Part shown: positions 27,871-37,525 of the stretch, piece after piece
Layout: each line of letters begins with the position of its first letter
Numbering within the stretch: position 1 is the first letter of the stretch
Assembly: GCF_029525575.1 (NCBI RefSeq)
Contig: NZ_JAPDIA010000003.1
Coordinates: forward strand, 1,108,214 to 1,172,213
DNA length: 64,000 bases
Direction: 5' to 3'
DNA from: Cohnella rhizosphaerae
GTDB lineage: Bacteria; Bacillota; Bacilli; Paenibacillales; Paenibacillaceae
Notes under the pieces: generated by a model
Database searches by the model: none
Seen by the model: the letters and a program-made list of their open reading frames with translations, nothing else
What the model was told of the DNA's origin: nothing
Translations under genes and position numbers: made by a program

Positions 27871-28973
27871 GGGCCAACCGGCTGAAGGAAAAAATCGCGG
27901 CCGGCGTCCCGGCGTACGGGCTGTTCGTCTCCATCCCGCATCCGGTCGCGGTCGAGATGATCGGTCATGCGGACTATGACTTCGTCATCATCGACCGCGA
28001 GCACGCTTCGACGAGCATGGAGACGACGGAGTCGCTGATCCGCGCGGCGGAGCTGACGGGGATGACGCCGCTCGTCCGCGTAGCCGGGGCGGAGCGCACG
28101 GAGATTCTGAAGGTGCTCGACTGCGGCGCCCAGGGCATCGTCATCCCGCATGTCGAATGCAGGGAGCAGGTCGAGGAGGTTGTCCGGTGCGCCTTTTACC
28201 ACCCGATCGGCCGGCGAAGCCTGAACAGCGGGCGGCCAGCCGCCTTTGCCAAGCATTCGCTGACCGCGTATATCGCGCGGGCGAACGAGGCGCTGCTGAT
28301 CGTGCCGATGATCGAGAGCGCCGAGGGGGTGGCGCGGCGCGCGTCGATCCTATCGGCGCCGCATGTCGGCTTCGTGCTGGAGGGGGCGGCCGATCTGTCG
28401 CAGTCGCTCGGCGTGCCGTGGGATACCGGGCATCCGGAGGTGATGCGGCAGCTTGAGCTGCTGCACGAGGCGTCGCAGCGCTGCGGCGTGCCGTACGCGA
28501 CCGTCTCGCGGAGCGCGGACGGGCACCGCCTATGGGCGGAGAAGGGCGTGCGCATTTTCGTGCTCGGGGACGACCGCAATACAGCGTTTCGCGCGTACCG
28601 CGGCAAGCGGGACGACTACGTCGCGGCGACGCGCGAGGCGGTCGCGTCCGCTGCGAATAGCGGCAGCAAGACCGAAGTGACAGCGACGACGGTCGATGGG
28701 GCTTCGGCGCCAGGCGGCGTGAAGGCGGATGGGGCAGGGACGACGGTCGAAGGCGCTGCGGAGCGCGGAGGAAGGGCGGATGGGATAGCGACGACGGTCG
28801 ATGGGGCTTCGGCGCCCGGCGGCGTGAAGGCGGATGGGGCAGGGACGACGGTCCAAGGCGCTGCGGAGCGCGGAGGAAGGGCGGATGGGATATGGCTGGC
28901 GGCCGAGGCTGCGGCGAGGCAGGCAGCGGAAGGGCCGAAGCCGATCGCGGGGAAGAAGGGTGAGGGCGGATGA
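27867..28973 (+). CDS. HpcH/HpaI-family citrate synthase-like enzyme (SbnG/AcsB type) with repetitive C-terminal tail
   Basis: 368 residues, of which about 255 form the family domain: GLFVSIPHPVAVEMIG, FVIIDREHAST, LVRVAGAERTEILKVLDCG, VPMIESAEGV and VLEGAADLSQSLG. SbnG makes citrate from oxaloacetate and acetyl-CoA for staphyloferrin B, outside the TCA cycle; the same role is inferred here. From about residue 273 a tail of low complexity follows, built of two 35-residue repeats (TTVDGASAPGGVKADGAG then TTVEGAAERGGRADGIA, second copy nearly identical). GTGA and ATGA overlaps join it to both neighbours. Other aldolase activities of the family remain possible. Confidence 0.8.
   Translation: MRANRLKEKIAAGVPAYGLFVSIPHPVAVEMIGHADYDFVIIDREHASTSMETTESLIRAAELTGMTPLVRVAGAERTEILKVLDCGAQGIVIPHVECREQVEEVVRCAFYHPIGRRSLNSGRPAAFAKHSLTAYIARANEALLIVPMIESAEGVARRASILSAPHVGFVLEGAADLSQSLGVPWDTGHPEVMRQLELLHEASQRCGVPYATVSRSADGHRLWAEKGVRIFVLGDDRNTAFRAYRGKRDDYVAATREAVASAANSGSKTEVTATTVDGASAPGGVKADGAGTTVEGAAERGGRADGIATTVDGASAPGGVKADGAGTTVQGAAERGGRADGIWLAAEAAARQAAEGPKPIAGKKGEGG
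28684..28893 (+). repeat. In-frame 105-bp minisatellite, two copies
   Basis: The unit beginning CGACGACGGTCGATGGGGC occurs at 28684 and 28789, 105 bases apart, differing at only a few bases. Each unit is itself two related halves (TTVDGA... and TTVEGA...). The period is a multiple of three, so copy number could change without breaking the frame of the aldolase gene. Confidence 0.9.
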
Positions 28974-30192
28974 ACGGTCAGTTGACGTCGAACGAGCGGA
29001 TCGGACAATGGATCGACGAGCGCCGCCGATCCGGCACCGGCGATCCGGTGTGCGCCTATATCTACGACCTGGCGGGCCTGCGAAGCCATGTCTCTTCGAT
29101 GCTGGACGCGATGCCGGGGGGCGCAAGGCTGTATTATGCGATCAAGGCGAACCCGGACAGGCGCATGCTCGAGACGCTGCTGCCGCTCGTGGCCGGCTTC
29201 GAGGTGGCGTCCGCGGGCGAGCTGCGGCTCGTGCGGGAGGTGTCCGCCGATGTGCCGGTGCTGTTCGGCGGGCCGGGCAAGAAGGATGCCGAGCTCCGCG
29301 AGGCGCTCCGGCTCGGCGTGAAGTACGTGCACGTCGAGAGTCTGCTGGAGCTGCGCAAGCTGCTGCTGTTCGCCGAAGAGGCGGAGCGCGGCATCGACGT
29401 GCTGCTGCGCGTCAACCTGAGATCCGATGCGCTGCCGCAGACCCGAATTACGATGGGCGGGCGGCCGACGCCGTTCGGGCTTGATGAGTCGTTCGTGGAG
29501 GAGGCGATCGCCCTGCTGCGGGATGCCGGCCATCGGCATGTCCGCTTTGCAGGGTTTCATTTCCATTCGCTGTCGAACAATCTGGATGCGGAACTGCACG
29601 CGGCGATGGTCGAATATTATGTCCGGCGGGTCGCGGCGTGGAAGGCGGCGTACGGTCTGGAGATCAAAGCGATCAATGCGGGCGGCGGCTTCGGCGTCTC
29701 CTACGACAGCGCGGCGGGGTTCGACTGGGGGGCTTTTCTGCCGGTTGCTGTCGCAGAGCCCGATCTTGCGGGAGATGGGCGATACGGAACTGCTGTTCGA
29801 GCCGGGCCGCCTGATCGTCGCCGACTACGGCTATTATGCGGCGGAGATCGTCGATATCAAGCGCTCGCACGGCCGTTGGTTCGCCGTGCTGCGGGGCGGG
29901 ACGCATCATAACCGGCTGCCTGCTTCGTGGGGGGCACGATCATCCGTTCCAGGTCTTTCCGGTTGCCGAATGGCCCTATCCGTTCGAGCGCCCGGAGGCG
30001 GCGCGGGGGGGCAGGGTCACGATCGTCGGCGAGCTGTGCACGCCCAAAGACCGGCTTCATGCCGATGCGGAGACGGACGGGCTGCGCGCAGGGGATATCG
30101 TCGTGTTCGAGAAGTCCGGCGCTTACTGCTGGACGATCTCCCACCACGACTTTTTGGGACATCCCCACCCTGAATTTCATTATCTGACGTGA
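28970..30192 (+). CDS. PLP-dependent (fold III) decarboxylase, SbnH/AcsE-like (two apparent frameshifts)
   Basis: About 406 residues of the ornithine/diaminopimelate decarboxylase fold. The PLP lysine lies in YYAIKANPDRRM (about residue 60), with GFHFHSLSNNL, the phosphate-binding NAGGGFGVSY and an ELLFEPGRLIVADYG stretch. The end, with SGAYCWTISHHDFLGHPHPEF, holds the expected active-site cysteine/aspartate region. Two G6 runs (29727-29732, 29929-29934) each carry one base too many. SbnH decarboxylates a citryl-diaminopropionate intermediate; AcsE acts on a citryl-serine-like intermediate. Here a citryl intermediate is the likely substrate. ATGA overlaps the aldolase stop. Confidence 0.83.
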
Positions 30193-30211
30193 CGAAACGA
30201 GGGATTGAACG

Positions 30212-32030
30212 ATGAACCGATCGTTGACTGGCGCGGGAACGGACGCCGCCGTTCGGCAGATTACGCAAGATCTGATCGATGCGCTGATCGCGGAGCGGCT
30301 GCTGCCGGTCGATGCGGGCACGCTCCGTCCGCCGGCGGACGCGCCCGAGCTGGCTGGGCTGTATCCCGCGGCGATCGATGCGCTCGCCTATGCCGGGGAC
30401 GTCTGCCTGCTCGTGCGGCCCAGCCGCAGGCAGGGGTATCAATGGGCTGCGGGGACGGCGATCTATCGCCGGACGGAAGCCGGCTGGGCCGAGCTTCGAT
30501 CGCCGTCCGAGCTGTGCCGGATCGCGCTGCAACGGGATGCGCACGCCTATCCGGGACTGGCGGACCTGCTGCAGTCGCTCGATACGGCGGTCTGGCAGCT
30601 CGCGCTGAGCTTGTCGTCGCAGGGAGACGGCGGGTACCCTGCTCCGCGTTCCGACGGCGAATGGTACGCCAAGGGCGAGCGGATCGCATCGCTGCGCGAC
30701 AGGCCGTTCCACCCGGCTGCGAAGGCCAAGATCGGCTACGCGCCTCGCGACTATGAGCGGTACATGGCAGAGTTCGGCCTCCCGGTCGCGCTCCACTGGG
30801 CGGCGATCGACAGCCGCTATGTCGTCGCAGGCTCCCCGGACGGCGGGACCGACGCACTCGACGCGCTTGGCGCCGCCGCGCGTGCCGCCGTTGAGGGGGG
30901 AATTGTCGCTTCGGGGCTTGTCGCGCCCCGAATATACGGTGATCCCCGTGCATCCGTGGCAGCTGGAGAACAGGATTCGTCCCGGCTTCGGGCGCGAGAT
31001 CGCCGAGGGCACGATCGTCATTCTGGATACGCAGGCGGGCGCGTTCACGGCGACCTCCTCGGTGCGTACGATGATGTCGGCGGACGCGCCTGGCTTGATG
31101 CTGAAGCTGCCGATCAGCGTCGCCTCGCTGGGCGCGGCTCGGTACCTGCCGGTCGTGAAGCTGATGAACGGGCTCGCGGGCGAGCGGATGTTCCGGCAGG
31201 CGCTTGCCTGCGACGAGACGCTGGCGGACAAGGTCCATTTGTGCGAGGAGAAGCGGTGGTGGGGCTATATGCCGCCGACGATGGGGCTGTTCGACGAGCA
31301 TCCCCGGCATCTGGCCGCACAGCTTCGCGCCTTCCCGCCGGAGGCGCTGCGGGCGGGAAGCCGGATTGTTCCGATGTCCGCCCTGGGCGTCCTGCCGCAA
31401 GGCAAGCATTTTCTGTCGGAGCTGCTAGGTGCGGATGTGACGGAAGCGGAGGCGATCCGTTTTTACGCGCAGACCGCGGCTTTGTTTCTGGAGGTGGCTC
31501 TGCGTCTGTTCAAGATCGGTATCGTGCCCGAGATGCACGGTCAGAATTGCTGTCTGGTGCTGAGGAACGGCGTGCCATCGTCCCTGCTGTTCAGGGACCA
31601 CGATTCGGTGCGGCTGCATCAGCCGTATCTGGACCGTCACGGCATCGGCGATCCCGGCTACCGGATTCGTCCGGGGTATGGCAACAGTCTGTACAACGAG
31701 ACGCCGGAAAAGCTGATGTTCTATATCCAGTCGCTTGGCGTGCAGGTCAATCTGGCATCGATCATGGAGTCCCTTGCGGAGGCTTACGGCATCCCTGTCG
31801 ACGCGCTGTGGGACATCACGGAGACGCTGATGAAGGATGCGCTCCGCCAGGCGGATCTCCCTGCACCGGACAAAGAGCGGCTCTCGCGCCTGCTGTTCGA
31901 TGCCGAGACTTGGCCGACGAAGCTCGTCATTCGTCCCCTGCTGGAGACGGACGGGGTGCCGGGCGCGATGCCGTCCGGCAAGGGCGACGGGCACAATCCT
32001 TTTTTATCGCCCGCCGACAGGAAGCGCTAA
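30212..32030 (+). CDS. IucA/IucC (NIS) siderophore synthetase 3, SbnC/AcsA-like (one apparent frameshift)
   Basis: About 605 residues. NIS motifs are RPFHPAAKAKIGY, VIPVHPWQLENRI, ATSSVRTMMSAD, EMHGQNCCLVL and FRDHDSVRLH. The frame breaks in a G6 run at 30894-30899; removing one G joins AAVEGE to LSLRGLSRPEYTVIP. It lies 19 bases after the decarboxylase and is the last gene of the operon; a strong terminator follows. Three different synthetases imply at least three acid-amine or acid-alcohol joins. Assignment to the A, B or C type is by general resemblance only. Confidence 0.83.
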
Positions 32031-32078
32031 AGAGTAAGAGCTCAGGATAGCGTTCGATAAGCTCGGCAGATAAAAACA

Positions 32079-32119
32079 AGCCGCACGGCGGACCGACTTC
32101 GTTCGGTGGCCGTGCGGCT
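32079..32119. terminator. Bidirectional terminator
   Basis: AGCCGCACGGC and GCCGTGCGGCT form an 11-bp perfect stem. On the minus strand it is followed by TTGTTTTTA, so it serves the GGDEF/EAL gene, and on the plus strand by TGTTTG. Confidence 0.85.
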
Positions 32120-32139
32120 GTTTGACGATGGCTTGGCGA

Positions 32140-34564
32140 TTAAGAGGCGGACTTGCGAATGATGAATTCTTCTACATCGAAGGCTTTGAGCGGCTTGCTG
32201 ATATAGTAGCCCTGCATCTCGTCGCAGCCCTGCTGCGCGAGAAATTCGGATTGGGACGCCGTCTCTACGCCTTCGGCGACGACTTGCAGGTTCAGGTTGT
32301 GCGCGAGCGAGATGATCGTCGCCACGATGGACCGGTCCTTCGTCTCCGAATGCATCTGACGGACGAACGACTGGTCGATCTTGAGCCGGTCGACGGGGAA
32401 GCTCTTGAGATAGCTCAGCGAGCTGTAGCCCGTGCCGAAGTCGTCGATCGAGATGGAGACGCCGAGCGTCTTGAGCTGACGGAGCGTCTCGATCGAGCGG
32501 CTCACGTCCATCGTCATCGATTCGGTGATCTCGAGGTCCAGAAGCTCGGGCGGCATGCCCGTCTCGCGTACGACGCGCTCCACCGATTCGGCGAAGTCGG
32601 GGCTGACGAACTGCCGGCTGGACAGATTGACCGACATGCGCAAGGGCCCGACCTCCGTTTGGCTCCAGCGCCGCGCGAGCGTACATGCGGTGCGAAGCGC
32701 CCACTCGCCGATCGCCACGATCATGCCGGTCTCTTCGGCGAGCGGGATGAACTCGGCGGGGGAGATGAGCCCTTTGCTGCTATGCTGCCAGCGAATGAGC
32801 GCCTCCACGCCGACGACCTTGCCCGACGCGAGCTCGACCTGCGGCTGATAGACGAGGAAAAACTCGCCGCGGTCGAGCGCTTTGCGCAGCTCGTTCTCCA
32901 GTTGGACGCGTTCGAAAAGGGAGTCGTTCATCGACAAATCGTAGAAGTTGTAAGTGTTTTTTCCGTTTTCCTTGGCCGAGTACATCGCGGTGTCCGCATT
33001 CTTCATGAGCGAGACGAGCGAATCGCCGTCCTCGGGGAACAACGCGATGCCGATGCTGGCGGTGATATGAACGTCCTTGCCCCGCAGCGAGAACGGAATG
33101 TCCAGCTCCCGGTTGATGCGGGCCGCGATCGCCTGCGCTTCTTCGCGCGTGACGCCGCCCGTCAGCAGCACGGAAAATTCGTCTCCGCCCAGTCGGGCGA
33201 CGATCCCCGCATGCTTGACCGCCTCGCTCAACCGGTCGGCGACGGAGCGAAGCAGCAGGTCCCCGACGTCGTGTCCCTGCGAATCGTTGACGAGCTTGAA
33301 GCGGTCGATGTCGAGAAAAAGGACGGCGGCGGATTGCCCGTCCTGCTGCTGATCCGAGATCGCCTTGACGAGCTGCTGCTCGAACAGCCGCCTGTTCGGC
33401 AGACCCGTCAGTTCATCGTGATGCGCCATATGGTTCATTTGCCATTCGGCCTGCTTGCGCTCGGTAATGTCCCGGACGATCGTGTACACGCCGACGACCT
33501 GACCTTCGACGAGGACGGGGACGTTCGTATTGTTGACTTCCAGCCTCCTGCCGCCGCGGTGGATGAGCGCGCAGTCGAAGTTGCGGGACTGCCCCGATAT
33601 CGTGTGCCGAAAGTTAACGGAGACCGTATGCTGATACTCGGGGGAGATCATGTCGCTCAGCTTAAGCCTGGAGAGATCTTCCCACTCGTAGCCTGTCAAG
33701 CGGAAGGCGGCCAGGTTGGCATCCAGCAGCTTGCCTTCGAGACTGTACGAGAAGACGGCGTCCTGGCTGTGCCTGAACAGCGATTCGATCCGCATGTCGC
33801 GCTCGAGCTGGCGGCGCATCTGCGCCTTCCAGAATCGCTCCATGAATAGGGCGGCGAACGCGATTCCGATGACGAACAGCGTAGCGAATCCCAGTAAAAA
33901 AAGATATTGTCGCGGAAGAGCTGCTCTGTATGGCTACGGGAACATCCTCGGGGGACTTCCAGGATGTCAGCGCCAGTCCGATATGGATCGCCGCGGTATA
34001 GGCCGTGCCTAGCAGCACGCCCGCGACAGCCTTGCGCCGCGGACCGCGCGACGACTGAAGCTTGTGGGCGATCCATAGGATCACGACAAACATAAGAGCG
34101 ACGCCTAGCGCGAACAAGACGATCGTCGGGGCGTCGAAACGCGGGGCCAGGCTGCATCTCATCGTCCTAAGGCCGGCAAAGGGCATCGCGGCCGCGCAGA
34201 TACCCGCTATGCCGCCGCGTGCGAGCAACGCCCGCTTGCGAAGCTTGGACCGGCTGAACGCCCGTAGGATCAGCGCAGCGGACGCCGCCGCGATCGCCAG
34301 CGTCAGCAGGACCGTGGAGTAATCGTAGTCGATGCCGGTCGACCATTTATAAGCGTTGATCTCGTAGAAACAGACGGCCCAAATACCCGCCCCCATAACC
34401 GCCGTCCCGCAAGCCAGCCAAGCGAGGCGGGAGCGTCCGGTTGAGGCCGCGGCATATTGAATCGCCATGCTGAGTCCCGTATAAGAAGCGATGGACGCGA
34501 TCAAGCAGGATAAAACGACCATGGTCGCATTGTAGGAGCTCTGAAGTTCGATCAACGTGACCAT
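32140..34564 (-). CDS. MHYT-like membrane sensor with PAS, GGDEF and EAL domains (one apparent frameshift)
   Basis: About 807 residues: seven membrane helices of MHYT layout (about 1-240), PAS (about 265-370), GGDEF (about 385-545) with LGGDEFSVLL, and EAL (about 560-800) with VEALIRWQH, DDFGTGYSSL and EGVET. Both cyclic-di-GMP synthesis and breakdown motifs look catalytic; no RxxD inhibition site is seen before GGDEF. The usual MHY triplets are replaced (for example GAGIWAVCFYEI), so metal binding may be lost. The frame breaks in a plus-strand A7 run at 33896-33902 between the last helix and PAS. The start is uncertain (ATG 34564, ATG 34588 or TTG 34555). Confidence 0.85.
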
Positions 34565-34840
34565 CCTAACTTTGGCAATGATTGACATGAATCGACATAA
34601 CCTGATTTTACCGGGTTAACAGCGTATTGAATAGGCCTATTTATTCATAAAGGTAGGAAAGTAAGTAATGTTCGGCGGAAAAGAAGTCGGTGACGCGCGT
34701 TGAGGCGCAGAGCGGGGGGCAGGGGGGGGCCGCCGCGCGAGCGTCGGGCGTGCTTGGAAGCAAGCGCCGGAATGGTGCTGTCGCAATGCGCGCGAGGCGC
34801 TGCGCAGCTGTGGCGTGCTCGTAAGCACCGAAATGTTCCT

Positions 34841-35372
34841 GGCGAGGACTTCTTTCGCTTAGAAGTCCGCGTGCGAGCGTGGATTGTTCCCCGTTGAGAC
34901 TTCTTCGGCATGAGGAGAAGCGACGGGGCATGATTTGTTCCTGGCGAAGAATTCTTTTACCTAGAAGTCTGCGTGCGAGCGTGGATTGTTCCCCGTTGGG
35001 ACTTCTTCGGCATGAGGAGATGCGACGGGGTACCGGTTGTTCCTGGCGAGGACTTCTTTCGCTTAGAAGTCCGCGTGCGAGCGTGGATTGTTCCCCGTTG
35101 AGACTTCTTCGGCATGAGGAGAAGCGACGGGGCATGATTTGTTCCTGGCGAAGAATTCTTTTACCTAGAAGTCTGCGTGCGAGCGTGGATTGTTCCCCGT
35201 TGAGACTTCTTCGGCATGAGGAGATGCGACGGGGCATGATTTGTTCCTGGCGAAGACTTCTTTCGCTTAGAAGTCTGCGTGCAAGCGTGGATTGTTCCCC
35301 GTTGAGACTTCTTCAGCATGAGGAGCTGCGAAGGGGTACCGTTTGTTTGTGGTGAAGACTTCTTCTGCCTAG
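34841..35372. repeat. Tandem array, six copies of a 102-bp unit (two diverged 51-bp halves)
   Basis: The marker GGCGARGA begins at 34841, 34943, 35045, 35147, 35249 and (as GGTGAAGA) 35351, exactly 102 bases apart. Copies 1 and 3 carry TTCTTTCGCTTAGAAGTCCG, copies 2 and 4 TTCTTTTACCTAGAAGTCTG, so a 204-bp higher-order unit is visible. Each unit has stems GACTTCT/AGAAGTC and CCCCGT/ACGGGG with inner CTTCT/AGAAG. The two halves share GAT(T)TGTTCC...TTCTT about 51 bases apart. No ribosome binding site supports a protein. Confidence 0.9.
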
Positions 35373-35438
35373 TACAGCACGGCGTAAATCATCAATCGAT
35401 TAAAAGTGCAGAATTTTCACCTCAAACAGGCTCTTCGG

Positions 35439-35710
35439 CCTCGCGGACCGGTCTAAATGGTGCTGTAAAGGAAAAAAGTTACTCTCCAGCCTCGCGAACC
35501 GGTCCAAATTGTGCTATAGGGGCGAAAAGTTACTCTACAACCTCGCGAACCGGTCCTAAAGGTGCTGTAAAGCAAAAAGTTACTCTACAGCCTCGCGAAC
35601 CGGTCTAAATGGCGCTGTAAAGGCAAAAAGTTACTCTGCAGCCTCGCGAACCGGTCTAAATGGCGCTGTAAAGGCAAAAAAGTTACTCTGCAGCTTCTCA
35701 AGCCGGTCCA
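35439..35710. repeat. Tandem array, about five to six copies of a 51-bp unit
   Basis: CCTCGCGRACCGGTC begins at 35439, 35490, 35541, 35591 and 35642, with a degenerate copy near 35694, periods 51, 51, 50, 51, 52. Each unit continues with a GCTGTAAAGGCAAAAAGTTA stretch. Length differences lie in the A run. It is unrelated in sequence to the preceding array. Confidence 0.88.
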
Positions 35711-35975
35711 GCAGGTGCTTCATCCCCAAACTTCTTACTTTAATAGATCGATGATTTAAGCATGCGTGTACTAGTAGTCTGCGTGCAAGCGCGGTTTGTT
35801 CCCCGTTGGGACTTCTTCGGCATGGGGAGCGGCGACGTGGCGGAAATGGTGATACCGAGACGCGAGCGAGTCGCCGCTTGGTCGGCTGACGCAAACCGCG
35901 AGATCCCCGTAAGCCTGACGTCGGTTACGAGCTGTCCTCGGCCATGGCTATGCAATGCCTATGGCCATTGACCAT
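35711..35975. repeat. Solo diverged copy of the 102-bp repeat and flanking non-coding DNA
   Basis: Around 35775-35835 CTGCGTGCAAGCGCGGTTTG and a CCCCGTTGGGACTTCTTCGG segment repeat the array unit at 34841 in diverged form. The remainder up to the RluA gene shows no gene; an imperfect palindrome (GGCCATGGC...GCCTATGGCC) lies at 35939-35967. Confidence 0.6.
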
Positions 35976-36026
35976 AACGCAAACAGGACGAATCAGAAAC
36001 GGGCTCTGCTTCGTCCTGTTTGCGTT
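35976..36026. terminator. Long 17-bp hairpin at the end of the RluA gene
   Basis: AACGCAAACAGGACGAA and TTCGTCCTGTTTGCGTT pair perfectly over 17 bases. No long T run follows on the minus strand, so termination strength is uncertain. Confidence 0.55.
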
Positions 36027-37327
36027 TAATCTTTAAGCGCGTTAACGAACGCCTTCGGAATATCCGTCTCAAAGCGCAAGCGCTCGCCGGTCGAAGGATG
36101 GATGAAGGCGAGCACTCTCGCGTGCAATCCGAGGCGGCCGAGCACCTTGGAGCGCGCCCCGTATTTCTTATCGCCGACGACCGGGTGGCCGATGTCCTGC
36201 ATGTGGACGCGAATTTGGTTTTTGCGGCCGGTCTCGAGCCTGACCTCGAGCAGCGAGAGCTGCGACTTGGCCTCGAGCGTTCTGTAATGCGTTACCGCAT
36301 GCTGGCCGTCGTTCGGGTACGGGCTGGAATACATTTTAAGCGTCTTGCTCTCCTTGAGCCAGGAGGAGACCGTCCCTTCGGCGCGCGCGACGCGGCCTTC
36401 GACCAACGCCACGTAGATCCGCTCGGTGACGGCTTCCTGCCAATTGTTCTGGAGCGCCTGCTGAATCTCTTCGCGCTTCGCGAACATCATGACGCCCGAG
36501 GTGTCCCGGTCGAGCCGGTGTACGACGAAGATGCGGCTGCGGGGGATCCGTCCGCCGCACATGATCGGTGAGCTGCCGATAGGCGGTCAGCTCGGTCTCC
36601 TGCGGCGAAGCGATCGAGAGCAGGCCCGCCTCCTTCGCGACGACGATCAGGTCGTCGTCCTCGTACAGGATGGACAAACCGATCAGCGGCGGGACCTCTT
36701 CGACGCGTTCCCGGCTGACGGAGACGGTGGCGCCGGGCGCAAGCGGATGGTTGTAGGCGGTGACGGTCGCGCCGTCGACGGACACTTGGCCGCGGGCGAG
36801 GATCGCCTTGACGGCGTTGCGTCCCTGGCCGCTCAGCTTCGCGAGCAAGAAGGGCAGCAGCTCGCTCTGTTCCTCGACCGCGAAGCTGCGCGTGCCGCCG
36901 CCGGCTTGGCGCTTCGGTGCGCCCGGCCGTCCGGCGGGCGCACCCGATTTGCCGTCGCCGCGCCCCTGCTGTGCCGGACGCGCCGCTTCGGCGCCGCGTC
37001 TGCCGCTGCCGCGCGTCTGCCCGGCATGGCGGGCGCCGCCGTCCCGGTCCGCGCGCCCCCGCTGCGGCCGTTCGCCGCTTCGCTCGCGGCCCGTCTGCCC
37101 CGCCTGGCGGCTTCCCCCGCGATTCGCCTGACCTTGGCCCGCCATCCGGCCGGCTCTCCCGCGATTCGCTTATCCGCGGACCGCCCTGCCGCCCACTCCT
37201 GCTCCCGCTCGCCGCGTCGCTCCCCGCTCGCGAACCGCTCCCGTTGCCTTGCCCGCGGCTCGCGCCGCTCCCCCGCACGCGGCCCGCCGGCTTCTCCGCG
37301 TCCGCCTCGTTCGTTTTTCCCGTTCAT
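36026..37327 (-). CDS. RluA-family 23S rRNA pseudouridine synthase with disordered N-terminus (three apparent frameshifts)
   Basis: About 432 residues. The first ~145 are rich in Gly, Arg, Ser and Gln and look disordered. An S4-type domain follows (LLPFLLAKLSGQGRNAVKAI) and then the catalytic domain with HRLDRDTSGVMMF (catalytic Asp), ERIYVALVEG and KNQIRVHMQDIGHPVVGD. It converts uridines to pseudouridine in rRNA. Start ATG 37327 has GGAGGG 9 bases upstream. Three C5/G5 runs (37270-37274, 37114-37118, 36541-36545) each need one base removed; doing so gives one open frame from the start to the stop at 36026. Typical relatives are about 300 residues, so the extension is unusual. Confidence 0.8.
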
Positions 37328-37460
37328 GTCTCGATTCCCTCCGGTCGTCGCGCCAGTGCGCATCTGCTTCGCGCCGGGCGTGGTGTCTTTATTCTAATAG
37401 ATTCGGCCCGTTGCAACAAATCCGCATGCCCGCCAACGGCATCGAATTCGTAAATCCGAA

Positions 37461-37495
37461 TTCCAAATTCCAAATTCTAAATTCCAAATTCAGGA
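37461..37495. repeat. Five heptamer repeats TTCCAAA upstream of the GntR operon
   Basis: TTCCAAA-like units begin at 37461, 37468, 37475 (TTCTAAA), 37482 and 37489 (TTCAGGA) and end at the -35 box. The A/T-rich run may bend DNA or be a neutral microsatellite. Confidence 0.7.
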
Positions 37496-37525
37496 TTGAC
37501 ATCGTCCTCAGGAAGTGATTATACT
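37496..37525 (+). promoter_or_regulatory. Promoter of the GntR/ABC operon
   Basis: TTGACA (37496-37501) and TATACT (37520-37525) with an 18-base spacer. Confidence 0.7.

Noticed and set aside
26067..28973. A 968-codon open frame that seems to join synthetase 2 and the aldolase in one protein
   Set aside because: Its first two thirds are low-complexity Arg/Gly/Ala sequence out of frame with the conserved synthetase; the true synthetase lies in the other frame after correcting a G5 run, and the aldolase starts at its own GTG.
34641..35237. 198-codon minus-strand frame through the 102-bp array
   Set aside because: It consists of the repeat translated over and over; period divisible by three keeps it open. 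No start signal or family resemblance.
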